Shown here: positions 24,253 to 37,536 of the stretch, in pieces
Position numbering within the stretch: position 1 is the stretch's first letter
How the letters are laid out: each line of letters starts with the position of its first letter
Assembly: GCA_029721515.1 (NCBI GenBank)
Contig: CM056551.1
Location: forward strand, 29,312,437-29,376,436
Source of the DNA: Synanceia verrucosa
Lineage: Eukaryota; Chordata; Actinopteri; Perciformes; Synanceiidae
Reading direction: 5' to 3'
DNA length: 64,000 nt
Translations under genes and position numbers: made by a program
The notes under the pieces: generated by a model
Seen by the model: the letters and a program-made list of their open reading frames with translations, nothing else
Database searches by the model: none
What the model was told of the DNA's origin: nothing

Positions 24253-27200
24253 AAAGACATAAAAAAATGTAATAGTATAGCATGTCGAAAAAAATTTGAA
24301 ATTGGGAGTCATAAAACAGCCTGAATTTACATCGTTGAATGATGGTGCACAACAATTTCTTGAAAAAAAAAATAATAAAAGAGCCATATTTCAACATCAG
24401 AAAAAGTCATAAAAACGACATAGTATAGCATGTCGAAAAAGTCAAAACTGAAAAAAATGTAAAAGTGCTAAAAAGTCATGAAAAGGCATTAATATAGCTT
24501 TTTGAACATAAAAGCATTACAATTTCTTGAAAAAAATAATAAAATAGCCATATTTCAACATGTCAGGAAAAAGTCATAAAAAACGACATAGTATAGCATG
24601 TCAAAAAAGTCAAAAATGAAAAAAATGTAAAAGTGCTAAAAAGTCATGAAAAGGCATTAATATAGCTTATTGAATATAAGGGCAGTACAATTTCTTGAAA
24701 AAATTATAAAAAAAAAGCCATATTTCAACATGTCAGAAAAAAGTCATAAAAAACGACATAGTATAGCATGTCGAAAAAGTCAAAAATGAAAAAAAATGAA
24801 AGTGCAAAAAAGTCATTTAAAAGCATTAATTCTGGTTACTGAATGAAGGGGCAGTACAATTTCTTGAAAAAATGATGAAATAGACATATTTCAACATGTC
24901 AGAAAAAGTCATAAAAAACGACGTAGTATAGCATGTCAAAAAAGTCAAAAATGAAAAAAATTTAAAAGTGCTAAAAAGTTATGAAAAGGCATTAATATAC
25001 ATTATTGAATATAAGGGCAGTACAATTTCTTGAAAAAAATAATGAATTAGCCATATTTCAACATGTCAGGAAAAATTCATAAAAAACGACACAGTATAGC
25101 ATGTCGAAAAAGTCAAAAATGAAAAAAAAATGAAAGTGCTAAAAAGTCATGAAAAGGCATTAATTCTGGTTACTGAATGATGGGGCACTACAATTTCTTG
25201 AAAAAATTATAAAAAAAAGCCATATTTCAACATGTCAGAAAAAGTCATAAAAACGACATAGTATAGCATGTCGAAAAAGTCAAAAATGAAAAAAAAATGA
25301 AAGTGCTAAAAAGTTATGAAAAGGCATTAATATACATGATTGAATGATTGGGCAGTATAATTTCTTGAAAAAAATAATAAAATACCCTTATTTCAACATG
25401 TCAGGAAAAAGTCTTAAAAAACGACATAGTATAGCATGTCAAAAAAGTCAAAAATGAAAAAAAAATGAAAGTGCTAAAAAGTCATGAAAAGGCATTAATA
25501 TAGCTTATTGAATATAAGGGCAGTACAATTTCTTGAAAAAAATAATGAAATAGCCATATTTCAACATGTCAGAAAAAGTCATAAAAACGACATAGTATAG
25601 CATGTCAAAAAAGTCAAAAATGAAAAAAAATTAAAAGTGCTAAAAAGTCATGAAAAGGCATTAATATACATTACTGAATGATGGGGCAGTACAATTTCTT
25701 GAAGAAAATCATAAAATCACCATATTTCAACATGTCAGAAAAAGTCATAAAAAACGACATAGTATAGCATGTCGAAAAAGTCAAAAATGAAAAAAATGTA
25801 AAAGTGCTAAAAAGTCATGAAAAGGCATTAATATAGCTTATTGAATATAAGGGCAGTACAATTTCTTGAAAAAATTATAAAAAAAAAGCCATATTTCAAC
25901 ATGTCAGAAAAAAGTCATAAAAAACGACATAGTATAGCATGTCGAAAAAGTCAAAAATGAAAAAAAATGAAAGTGCAAAAAAGTCATTTAAAAGCATTAA
26001 TTCTGGTTACTGAATGAAGGGGCAGTACAATTTCTTGAAAAAATGATGAAATAGACATATTTCAACATGTCAGAAAAAGTCATAAAAAACGACATAGTAT
26101 AGCATGTCGAAAAAGTCAAAAATGAAAAAAATTTAAAAGTGCTAAAAAGTTATGAAAAGGCATTAATATACATTATTGAATATAAGAGCATTACAATTTC
26201 TTGAAAAAAATAATGAATTAGCCATATTTCAACATGTCAGAAAAAGTCATGAAAACGACATAGTATAGCATGTCAAAAAAGTCAAAAATGAAAAAAAATT
26301 AAAAGTGCTAAAAAGTCATGAAAAGGCATTAATTCTGGTTACTGAATGATGGGGCAGTATAATTTCTTGAAGAAAATCATAAAATCACCATATTTCAACT
26401 TGTCAGAAAAAGTCATAAAAAACGACATAGTATAGCATGTCGAAAAAGTCAAAAATGAAAAAAATTTAAAAGTGCTAAAAAGTTATGAAAAGGCATTAAT
26501 ATACATGATTGAATGATTGGGCAGTATAATTTCTTGAAAAAAATAATGAAATAGCCATATTTCAACATGTCAGGAAAAAGTCATAAAAAACGACATAGTA
26601 TAGCATGTCGAAAAAAGTCAAAAATGAAAAAAAATGAAAGTGCTAAAAAGTCATGAAAAGGCATTAATATAGCTTATTGAATATAAGGGCAGTACAATTT
26701 CTTGAAAAAAATCATAAAATAGCCATATTTCAACATGTCAGAAAAAGTCATAAAAATGACATAGTATAGCATGTCAAAAAAGTCAAAAATGAAAAAAAAT
26801 TAAAAGTGCTAAAAAGTCATGAAAAGGCATTAATATAGCTTATTGAATATAAAAGCAGTACAATTTCTTGAAAAAATTATAAAAAAAAAGCCATATTTCA
26901 ACATGTCAGAAAAAAGTCATAAAAAACGACATAGTATAGCATGTCGAAAAAGTCAAAAATGAAAAAAAATGACAGTGCAAAAAAGTCATTTAAAAGCATT
27001 AATTCTGGTTACTGAATGAAGGGGCAGTACAATTTCTTGAAAAAATGATGAAATAGACATATTTCAACATGTCAGAAAAAGTCATAAAAAACGACGTAGT
27101 ATAGCATGTCAAAAAAGTCAAAAATGAAAAAAATTTAAAAGTGCTCAAAAGTTATGAAAAGGCATTAATATACATTATTGAATATAAGGGCAGTACAATT

Positions 27201-30200
27201 TCTTGAAAAAAATAATGAATTAGCCATATTTCAACATGTCAGGAAAAATGAATAAAAAACGACACAGTATAGCATGTCGAAAAAGTCAAAAATGAAAAAA
27301 ATTTAAAAGTGCTAAAAAGTCATGAAAAGGCATTAATTCTGGTTACTGAATGATGGGGCACTACAATTTCTTGAAAAAATTATAAAAAAAAGCCATATTT
27401 CAACATGTCAGAAAAAGTCATAAAAACGACATAGTATAGCATGTCGAAAGAGTCAAAAATGAAAAAAAAATGAAAGTGCTAAAAAGTTATGAAAAGGCAT
27501 TAATATACATGATTGAATGATTGGGCAGTATAATTTCTTGAAAAAAATAATAAAATAGCCATATTTCAACATGTCAGGAAAAAGTCTTAAAAAACGACAT
27601 AGTATAGCTTGTCAAAAAAGTCAAAAATGAAAAAAAAATGAAAGTGCTAAAAAGTCATGAAAAGGCATTAATATAGCTTATTGAATATAAGGGCAGTACA
27701 ATTTCTTGAAAAAAATAATGAAATAGCCATATTTCAACATGTCAGAAAAAGTCATAAAAACGACATAGTACAGCATGTCGAAAAAGTCAAAAATGAAAAA
27801 AAATTAAAAGTGCTAAAAAGTCATGAAAAGCCATTAATATAGCTTTTTGAATATAAGAGCATTACAATTTCTTGAAAAAATTATAAAAAAAAGCCATATT
27901 TCAACATGTCAGAAAAAAGTCATAAAAAACGACATAGTATAGCATGTCGAAAAAGTCAAAAATGAAAAAAAATTAAAAGTGCTAAAAAGTCATGAAAAGC
28001 CATTAATATAGCTTTTTGAATATAAGAGCATTACAATTTCTTGAAAAAAATCATAAAAAAGCCATATTTCAACATGTCAGAAAAAGTCATAAAAACGACA
28101 TAGTATAGCATGTCAAAAAAGTCAAAAATGGAAAAAAAATGAAAGTGCTAAAAAGTCATGAAAAGGCATTAATATACATGATTGAATGATTGGGCAGTAT
28201 AATTTCTTGAAAAAAATCATAAAAAAGCCATATTTCAACATGTCAGAAAAAGTCATAAAAAACGACATAGTATAGCATGTCGAAATAGTAAAAGATGAAA
28301 AAAATTTAAAAGTGCTAAAAAGTTATGAAAAGGCATTAATATACATTATTGAAACATGGGGCAGCACAATTTCTTGAAAAAAATTATAAAATAGTCATAT
28401 TTCAACATGTCAGAAAAAGACATAAAAACGACATAGTATAGCATGTCGAAAAAGTCAAAAATGAAAAAAATTTAAAAGTGCTAAAAAGTTATGAAAAGGC
28501 ATTAATATACATTATTGAATATAAGAGCATTACAATTTCTTGAAATAAATAATGAATTAGCCATATTTCAACATGTCAGGAAAAATTCATAAAAAACAAC
28601 ATAGTATAGCATGTCGAAAAAGTCAAAAATGAAAAAAATTTAAAAGTGCTAAAAAGTCATGAAAAGGCATTAATATACATGATTGAATGATTGGGCAGTA
28701 TAATTTCTTGAAAAAAATCATAAAAAAGCCATATTTCAACATGTCAGAAAAAGTCATAAAAACGACATAGTATAGCATGTCGAAAAAGTCAAAAATGAAA
28801 AAAAAAAATGAAAGTGCTAAAAAGTCATGAAAAGGCATTAATTCTGGTTACTGAATGAAGGGGCAGTACAATTTCTTGAAAAAATTATAAAAAAAGCCAT
28901 ATTTCAACATGTCAGAAAAAAGTCATAAAAAACGACATAGTATAGCATGTCGAAAAAGTCAAAAATGAAAAAAATTTAAAAGTGCTAAAAAGTCATGAAA
29001 AGCCATTAATATAGCTTTTTGAATATAAGAGCATTACAATTTCTTGAAAAAAATAATAAAATAGCCATATTTCAACATGTCAGGAAAAAGTCATAAAAAA
29101 CGACATAGTATAGCATGTCAAAAAAGTCAAAAATGAAAAAAATTTAAAAGTGCTCAAAAGTCATGAAAAGGCATTAATTCTGGTTACTGAATGAAGGGGC
29201 ACTACAATTTCTTGAAAAAATGATGAAATAGACATATTTCAACATGTCAGAAAAAGTCATAAAAATGACATAGTATAGCATGTCAAAAAAGTCAAAAATG
29301 AAAAAAAATTAAAAGTGTTAAAAAGTCATGAAAAGGCATTAATATACATTATTGAATGATGGGGCAGTACAATTTCTTGAAAAAAAATAATGAAATAGCC
29401 ATATTTCAACATGTCAGAAAAAGTCATAAAAATGACATAGTATAGCATGTCGAAAGAGTCAAAAATGAAAAAAAATGAAAGTGCAAAAAAGTCATTTAAA
29501 GGCATTAATATAGCTTATTGAATATAAGAGCATTACAATTTCTTGAAAAAAATAATAAAATAGCCATATTTCAACATGTCAGGAAAAAGTCGTAAAAAAA
29601 ACGACACAGTATAGCATGTCAAAAGACTCAAAACTGAAAAAAAAATTTAAGTGCTAAAAAGTCATGAAAAGGCATTAATATACATTATTGAAACATGGGG
29701 CAGCACAATTTCTTGAAAAAAATTATAAAATAGCCATATTTCAACATGTCAGAAAAAGTCATAAAAACGACATAGTATAGCATGTCGAAAAAGTCAAAAA
29801 TGAAAAAAAATTTGAAAGTGCTAAAAAGTCATGAAAAGGCATTAATATAGCTTACTGAATGAAGGGGCAGTACAATTTCTTGAAAAAAATGATGAAATAG
29901 ACATATTTCAACATGTCAGAAAAAGTCATAAAAATGACATAGTATAGCATGTCGAAAGAGTCAAAAATGAAAAAAATTTAAAAGTGTTAAAAGGTTATGA
30001 AAAGGCATTAATATACATTATTGAATGATGGGGCAGTACAATTTCTTGAAAAAAAATAATGAAATAGCCATATTTCAACATGTCAGAAAAAGTCATAAAA
30101 ATGACATAGTATAGCATGTCGAAAGAGTCAAAAATGAAAAAAAATGAAAGTGCAAAAAAGTCATTTAAAGGCATTAATTCTGGTTACTGAATGAAGGGGC

Positions 30201-32815
30201 AGTACAATTTATTGAAAAAAAATTATAAAATAGCCATATTTCAACATGTCAGAAAAAGTCATAAAAAAACGACATAGTATAGCATGTCGAAAAAGTCAAA
30301 AATGAAAAAAATTAAAAGTGCTAAAAAGTCATGAAAAGGCATTAATATGGCTTCTTGAATATAAGAGCATTACACTTTCTTGAAAAGAAATCATGAATTA
30401 GCCATATTTCAACATGTCAGAAAAAGTCATAAAAACGACATAGTATAGCATGTCGAAAAACTCACAAATGAAAAAAATTTAAAAGTGCTAAAAAGTCATG
30501 AAAAGCCATTAATATAGCTTTTTGAATATAAGAGCATTACAATTTCTTGAAAGAAATCATGGAATAGCCATATTTCAACATGTCAGAAAAAGTCATAAAA
30601 CAACATAGTATAGCATGTCGAAAAAGTCAAAAATGAAAAAAATTTAAAAGTGCTAAAAAGTCATGAAAAGCCATTAATATAGCTTTTTGAATACAAGAGC
30701 ATTACAATTTCTTGAAAAAAATAATAAAATAGCCATATTTCAACATGTCAGGAAAAAGTCATAAAAAACGACATAGTATAGCATGTCAAAAAAGTCAAAA
30801 ATGAAAAAAAAATTAAAAGTGCTAAAAAGTCATGAAAAGGCATTAATTCTGGTTACTGAATGATGGGGCACTACAATTTCTTGAAAAAAAATCATAAAAA
30901 AGCCATATTTCAACATGTCAGAAAAAGTCATAAAAACGACATAGTATAGCATGTCGAAAAGTCAAAAATGAAAAAAAAAAGGAAAGTGCTAAAAAGTCAT
31001 GAAAAGGCATTAATATACATGATTGAATGATTGGGCAGTATTATTTCTTGAAAAAAATCATAAAAAAGCCATATTTCAACATGTCAGAAAAAGTCATAAA
31101 AACGACATAGTATAGCATGTCGAAAAAGTCAAAAATGAAAAAAAAAAATGAAAGTGCTAAAAAGTCATGAAAAGGCATTAATTCTGGTTACTGAATGATG
31201 GGGCAGTACAATTTCTTGAAAAAAAATCATAAAAAAGCCATATTTCAACATGTCAGAAAAAGTCATAAAAAACGACATAGTATAGCATGTCGAAATAGTA
31301 AAAGATGAAAAAAATTTAAAAGTGCTAAAAAGTTATGAAAAGGCATTAATATACATTATTGAAACATGGGGCAGCACAATTTCTTGAAAAAAATTATAAA
31401 ATAGTCATATTTCAACATGTCAGAAAAAGTCATAAAAAACGACATAGTATAGCATGTCGAAAAAGTCACAAATGAAAAAAAAATTAAAAGTGCTAAAAAG
31501 TCATGAAAAGGCATTAATTCTGGTTACTGAATGATGGGGCAGTACAATTTCTTGAAAAAAAATCATAAAAAAGCCATATTTCAACATGTCAGAAAAAGTC
31601 ATAAAAAACGACATAGTATAGCATGTCGAAAAACTCACAAATGAAAAAAAATTAAAAGTGCTAAAAAGTTATGAAAAGGCATTAATATAGCTTATTGAAT
31701 ATAAGGGCAGTACAATTTCTTGAAAAAATTATAAAAAAAAAGCCATATTTCAACATGTCAGAAAAAGTCATAAAAAACGACATAGTATAGCATGTCGAAA
31801 GAGTCAAAAATGAAAAAAATTTAAAAGTGCTAAAAAGTCATGAAAAGCCATTAATATAGCTTTTTGAATATAAGAGCATTACAATTTCTTGAAAAAAATA
31901 ATAAAATAGCCATATTTCAACATGTCAGAAAAAGTCATAAAAAACGACATAGTATAGCATGTCGAAAAAGTCAAAAATTAAAAAAAATTAAAAGTGCTAA
32001 AAAGTCATGAAAAGGCATTAATTCTGGTTACTGAATGAAGGAGCAGTACAATTTCTTGAAAAAAATCATAAAAAAGCCATATTTCAACATGTCAGAAAAA
32101 GTCATAAAAACGACATAGTATATAGCATGTCGAAAAAGTCAAAAATGAAAAAAAAATGAAAGTGCTAAAAAGTTATGAAAAGGCATTAATATACATGATT
32201 GAATGATTGGGCAGTATAATTTCTTGAAAAAAATAATAAAATAGCCATATTTCAACATGTCAGGAAAAAGTCTTAAAAAACGACATAGTATAGCATGTCG
32301 AAAAAAGTCAAAAATGAAAAAAATTAAAAGTGCTAAAAAGTCATGAAAAGGCATTAATATAGCTTATTGAATATAAGGGCAGTACAATTTCTTGAAAAAA
32401 TTATTAAAAAAAAGCCATATTTCAACATGTCAGAAAAAGTCATAAAAAACGACATAGTATAGCATGTCGAAAAAGTCAAAAATGAAAAAAAATTAAAAGT
32501 GCTCAAAAGTTATGAAAAGGCATTAATATACATTATTGAATATAAGAGCATTACAATTTCTTGAAAAAAATAATGAATTAGCCATATTTCAACATGTCAG
32601 GAAAAATTCATAAAAAACGACACAGTATAGCATGTCGAAAAAGTCAAAAATGAAAAAAATTTAAAAGTGCTAAAAAGTCATGAAAAGGCATTAATATAGC
32701 TTATTGAATATAAGGGCAGTACAATTTCTTGAAAAAAAATTATAAAATAGCCATATTTCAACATGTCAGGAAAAAGTCATAAAAAAATGACATAGTATAG
32801 CATGTCGAAAGAGTC

Positions 32816-33236
32816 TTTTACGTGCCGTAGAGTTTGTGGTGTGTGTCTTTCTGTTTGTTTGTTACAGGCGTGTCTGGCAGGTGTGTTCCCTGAATGGCCT
32901 CGCAGCTGGTGCCAATCAGGTGAAGGATAAAGGAGAGTGGACCAAGGCCGCCGAGGGGGGAGTATGGACCGCTAGTGCTCCTCCTCGCCACCACATGTTT
33001 CAGTGTACCTTCTCGCATTTCGTTAGGGTAATATCAGTGTGTAGTGATATACCGTGTAGTGGCTAGAATCTGGTGTTTTCTGCGTTTCTGTGTAGTTAAT
33101 AAAACCTTTGGTTTACGTAAATCCTACCAGCGCTTCATTTATTTTTCTGGTTCTTCTCTTTTTCCTTCGGTATGTATTGTTTATTTAATCATTACGGTTA
33201 CTCCTGAAACTTCCTAGACAAGTTGGAACGTAACAA
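32816..33236. mobile_element. 421-bp insertion in the satellite, copy 1
   Basis: Unique-composition DNA interrupts a monomer and is flanked on both sides by AGTC (32812-32815 and 33237-33240). Removing it and one AGTC restores a normal monomer. The ends TTTTACGT and ACGTAACAA are imperfect inverted repeats. It contains TTAATAAAACC (a polyadenylation-like signal) followed by a T-rich stretch, which resembles a retroviral-type LTR, and a 4-base target duplication also fits an LTR element. However, the ends are not the usual TG...CA. A small DNA transposon is the alternative. The 66-76 aa open frames in it are not recognised. Confidence 0.7.
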
Positions 33237-34585
33237 AGTCAAAAATGAAAAAAATTTGAAAGTGCTAAAAAGTCATGAAAAGGCATTAATATACATTACT
33301 GAAACATGGGGCAGTACAATTTCTTGAAAAAAATAATAAAATAGCCATATTTCAACATGTCAGAAAAAGTCATAAAAAACGACATAGTATAGCATGTCGA
33401 AAAAGTCACAAATGAAAAAAAATTAAAAGTGCTAAAAAGTTATGAAAAGGCATTAATATAGCTTATTGAATATAAGGGCAGTACAATTTCTTGAAAAAAT
33501 TATAAAAAAAAAGCCATATTTCAACATGTCAGAAAAAGTCATAAAAAACGACATAGTATAGCATGTCGAAAGAGTCAAAAATGAAAAAAATTTAAAAGTG
33601 CTAAAAAGTCATGAAAAGCCATTAATATAGCTTTTTGAATATAAGAGCATTACAATTTCTTGAAAAAAATAATAAAATAGCCATATTTCAACATGTCAGA
33701 AAAAGTCATAAAAAACGACATAGTATAGCATGTCGAAAAAGTCAAAAATTAAAAAAATTTAAAAGTGCTAAAAAGTCATGAAAAGGCATTAATTCTGGTT
33801 ACTGAATGAAGGAGCAGTACAACTTCTTGAAAAAAATCATAAAAAAGCCATATTTCAACATGTCAGAAAAAGTCATAAAAAACGACATAGTATAGCATGT
33901 CGAAAAAGTCAAAAATGAAAAAAAAATGAAAGTGCTAAAAAGTTATGAAAAGGCATTAATATACATGATTGAATGATTGGGCAGTATAATTTCTTGAAAA
34001 AAATAATAAAATAGCCATATTTCAACATGTCAGGAAAAAGTCTTAAAAAACGACATAGTATAGCATGTCGAAAAAAGTCAAAAATGAAAAAAATTAAAAG
34101 TGCTAAAAAGTCATGAAAAGGCATTAATATAGCTTATTGAATATAAGGGCAGTACAATTTCTTGAAAAAATTATTAAAAAAAAGCCATATTTCAACATGT
34201 CAGAAAAAGTCATAAAAAACGACATAGTATAGCATGTCGAAAAAGTCAAAAATGAAAAAAAATTAAAAGTGCTCAAAAGTTATGAAAAGGCATTAATATA
34301 CATTATTGAATATAAGAGCATTACAATTTCTTGAAAAAAATAATGAATTAGCCATATTTCAACATGTCAGGAAAAATTCATAAAAAACGACACAGTATAG
34401 CATGTCGAAAAAGTCAAAAATGAAAAAAATTTAAAAGTGTTAAAAAGTCATGAAAAGGCATTAATTCTGGTTACTGAATGATGGGGCAGTACAATTTCTT
34501 GAAAAAAAATTATAAAATAGCCATATTTCAACATGTCAGGAAAAAGTCATAAAAAAATGACATAGTATAGCATGTCGAAAGAGTC

Positions 34586-35006
34586 TTTTACGTGCCGTAG
34601 AGTTTGTGGTGTGTGTCTTTCTGTTTGTTTGTTACAGGCGTGTCTGGCAGGTGTGTTCCCTGAATGGCCTCGCAGCTGGTGCCAATCAGGTGAAGGATAA
34701 AGGAGAGTGGACCAAGGCCGCCGAGGGGGGAGTATGGACCGCTAGTGCTCCTCCTCGCCACCACATGTTTTAGTGTACCTTCTCGCATTTCGTTAGGGTA
34801 ATATCAGTGTGTAGTGATATACCGTGTAGTGGCTAGAATCTGGTGTTTTCTGCGTTTCTGTGTAGTTAATAAAACCTTTGGTTTACGTAAATCCTACCAG
34901 CGCTTCATTTATTTTTCTGGTTCTTCTCTTTTTCCTTCGGTATGTATTGTTTATTTAATCATTACGGTTACTCCTGAAACTTCCTAGACAAGTTGGAACG
35001 TAACAA
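34586..35006. mobile_element. 421-bp insertion in the satellite, copy 2
   Basis: It has the same length, ends and flanking AGTC (34582-34585, 35007-35010) as copy 1, at an offset of exactly 1770 bases. The one difference I see is C at 33001 versus T at 34771. The satellite on both sides is also matched at the same offset. This copy therefore arose by duplication of a 1770-base segment (8 monomers plus insert), not by a second transposition. Confidence 0.85.
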
Positions 35007-37103
35007 AGTCAAAAATGAAAAAAATTTGAAAGTGCTAAAAAGTCATGAAAAGGCATTAATATACATTACTGAAACATGGGGCAGTACAATTTCTTGAAAA
35101 AAATAATAAAATAGCCATATTTCAACATGTCAGAAAAAGTCATAAAAAACGACATAGTATAGCATGTCGAAAAAGTCACAAATGAAAAAAAAATTAAAAG
35201 TGCTAAAAAGTCATGAAAAGGCATTAATTCTGGTTACTGAATGATGGGGCAGTACAATTTCTTGAAAAAAAATCATAAAAAAGCCATATTTCAACATGTC
35301 AGAAAAAGTCATAAAAACGACATAGTATAGCATGTCGAAAAAGTCAAAAATGAAAAAAAAAATGAAAGTGCTAAAAAGTCATGAAAAGGCATTAATATAC
35401 ATGATTGAATGATTGGGCAGTATAATTTCTTGAAAAAAATCATAAAATAGCCATATTTCAACATGTCAGAAAAAAGTCATAAAAAACGACATAGTATAGC
35501 ATGTCGAAAAAGTCAAAAATGAAAAAAAAAATGAAAGTGCTAAAAAGTCATGAAAAGGCATTAATTCTGGTTACTGAATGAAGGGGCAGTACAATTTCTT
35601 AAAAAAAATCATAAAAAAGCCATATTTCAACATGTCAGAAAAAGTCATAAAAACGACATAGTATAGCATGTCGAAAAAGTCAAAAATGAAAAAAAATGAA
35701 AGTGCTAAAAAGTCATGAAAAGGCATTAATATACATTATTGAATGATTGGGCAGTATAATTTCTTGAAAAAAATCATAAAATAGCCATATTTCAACATGT
35801 CAGAAAAAGTCATAAAAAACGACATAGCATAGCATGTCGAAAAAGTCAAAAATGAAAAAAATTTAAAAGTGTTAAAAAGTCATGAAAAGGCATTAATTCT
35901 GGTTACTGAATGATGGGGCACTACAATTTCTTGAAAAAATTATTAAAAAAAAGCCATATTTCAACATGTCAGAAAAAAGTCATAAAAAACGACATAGTAT
36001 AGCATGTCGAAAGAGTCAAAAATGAAAAAAATTTAAAAGTGCTAAAAAGTCATGAAAAGCCATTAATATAGCTTTTTGAATATAAGAGCATTACAATTTC
36101 TTGAAAAAAATAATGAATTAGCCATATTTCAACATGTCAGGAAAAATTCATAAAAAACGACACAGTATAGCATGTCGAAAAAGTCAAAAATGAAAAAAAT
36201 TTAAAAGTGTTAAAAAGTCATGAAAAGGCATTAATTCTGGTTACTGAATGATGGGGCACTACAATTTCTTGAAAAAATTATTAAAAAAAAGCCATATTTC
36301 AACATGTCAGAAAAAAGTCATAAAAAACGACATAGTATAGCATGTCGAAAGAGTCAAAAATGAAAAAAATTTAAAAGTGCTAAAAAGTCATGAAAAGCCA
36401 TTAATATAGCTTTTTGAATATAAGAGCATTACAATTTCTTGAAAAAAATCATGAAAAAGCCATATTTCAACATGTCAGAAAAAGTCATAAAAACGACATA
36501 GTATAGCATGTCGAAAAAGTCAAAAATGAAAAAAAATTAAAAGTGCTAAAAAGTTATGAAAAGGCATTAATATACATGATTGAATGATTGGGCAGTATAA
36601 TTTCTTGAAAAAAATCATAAAATAGCCATATTTCAACATGTCAGAAAAAGTCATAAAAAACGACATAGTATAGCATGTCGAAAAAGTCAAAAATGAAAAA
36701 AAAAATGAAAGTGCTAAAAAGTCATGAAAAGGCATTAATATACATGATTGAATGATTGGGCAGTATAATTTCTTGAAAAAAATCATAAAATAGCCATATT
36801 TCAACATGTCAGAAAAAGTCATAAAAAACGACATAGTATAGCATGTTGAAAGAGTCAAAAATGAAAAAAATTTAAAAGTGCTAAAAAGTCATGAAAAGGC
36901 ATTAATATAGCTTCTTGAATATAAGAGCATTACAATTTCTTGAAAAAAATCATAAAAGAGCCATATTTCAACATGTCAGAAAAAGTCATAAAAACGACAT
37001 AGTATAGCATGTCGAAAAAGTCAAAAATTTAAAAAAATCAAAAGTGCTAAAAAGTCATCAAATGCCTGATTATACTTTAGTGAATGAAAGGGCAGTATAA
37101 TTT

Positions 37104-37536
37104 TTTGAGAGTAGTGCCGAGTTGGCTACTAGTTAACGACTGGGGCCAGCAGGTCTACCTGCCGCAGGTGATGTGCGTGAGCCACAAAGCCCCGCCTCCA
37201 CTTCTGAACACGCCCAGAGAGCTTGGTAAAGAGAGAGAGAGATAGGTAGAGAGAGACAGATGGAGGGAGAGAGAGGTAGGCAGACAGACTTCTCAGAATA
37301 TTCCAGTGTTCTGGCTCACATTTGGGTATAAAGTAAATTAAGTTCTGTTTGTGTTGAACTAGCAGCTGCCAGCACAGACACATAAAGCTCTATTTTCACA
37401 CCTTTGCCTTATATCTCCCCACACCATGACACCTGGAATCAAGTTCACCTGTCTGGAGGCTCTGTGGCGTTAAAGTCTTTCATGTTATTCATATTTTCCT
37501 TCTTTCTCCCTGAGTCTCTGTGGTGAACTGGAGATG
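37104..37536. repeat. Captured array-flank segment, copy 1 (inside the array)
   Basis: Non-satellite sequence starting at about GAGAGTAGTGCCGAGTTGG and ending at GTGAACTGGAGATG interrupts the array. It then returns to satellite through AAATGAATGGCTAATGAATT. The same sequence occurs at 38704-39136, 1600 bases later, where it continues into unique DNA. It contains a GAGA-rich stretch (37210-37270). The 84-aa minus-strand open frame in it is present in both copies but matches nothing known. Confidence 0.85.

Noticed and set aside
28623..36858. Phe-rich minus-strand frames of 66-112 codons in the satellite
   Set aside because: Translations of the A-rich monomer in reverse. They recur because the repeat recurs and are interrupted in most monomers.
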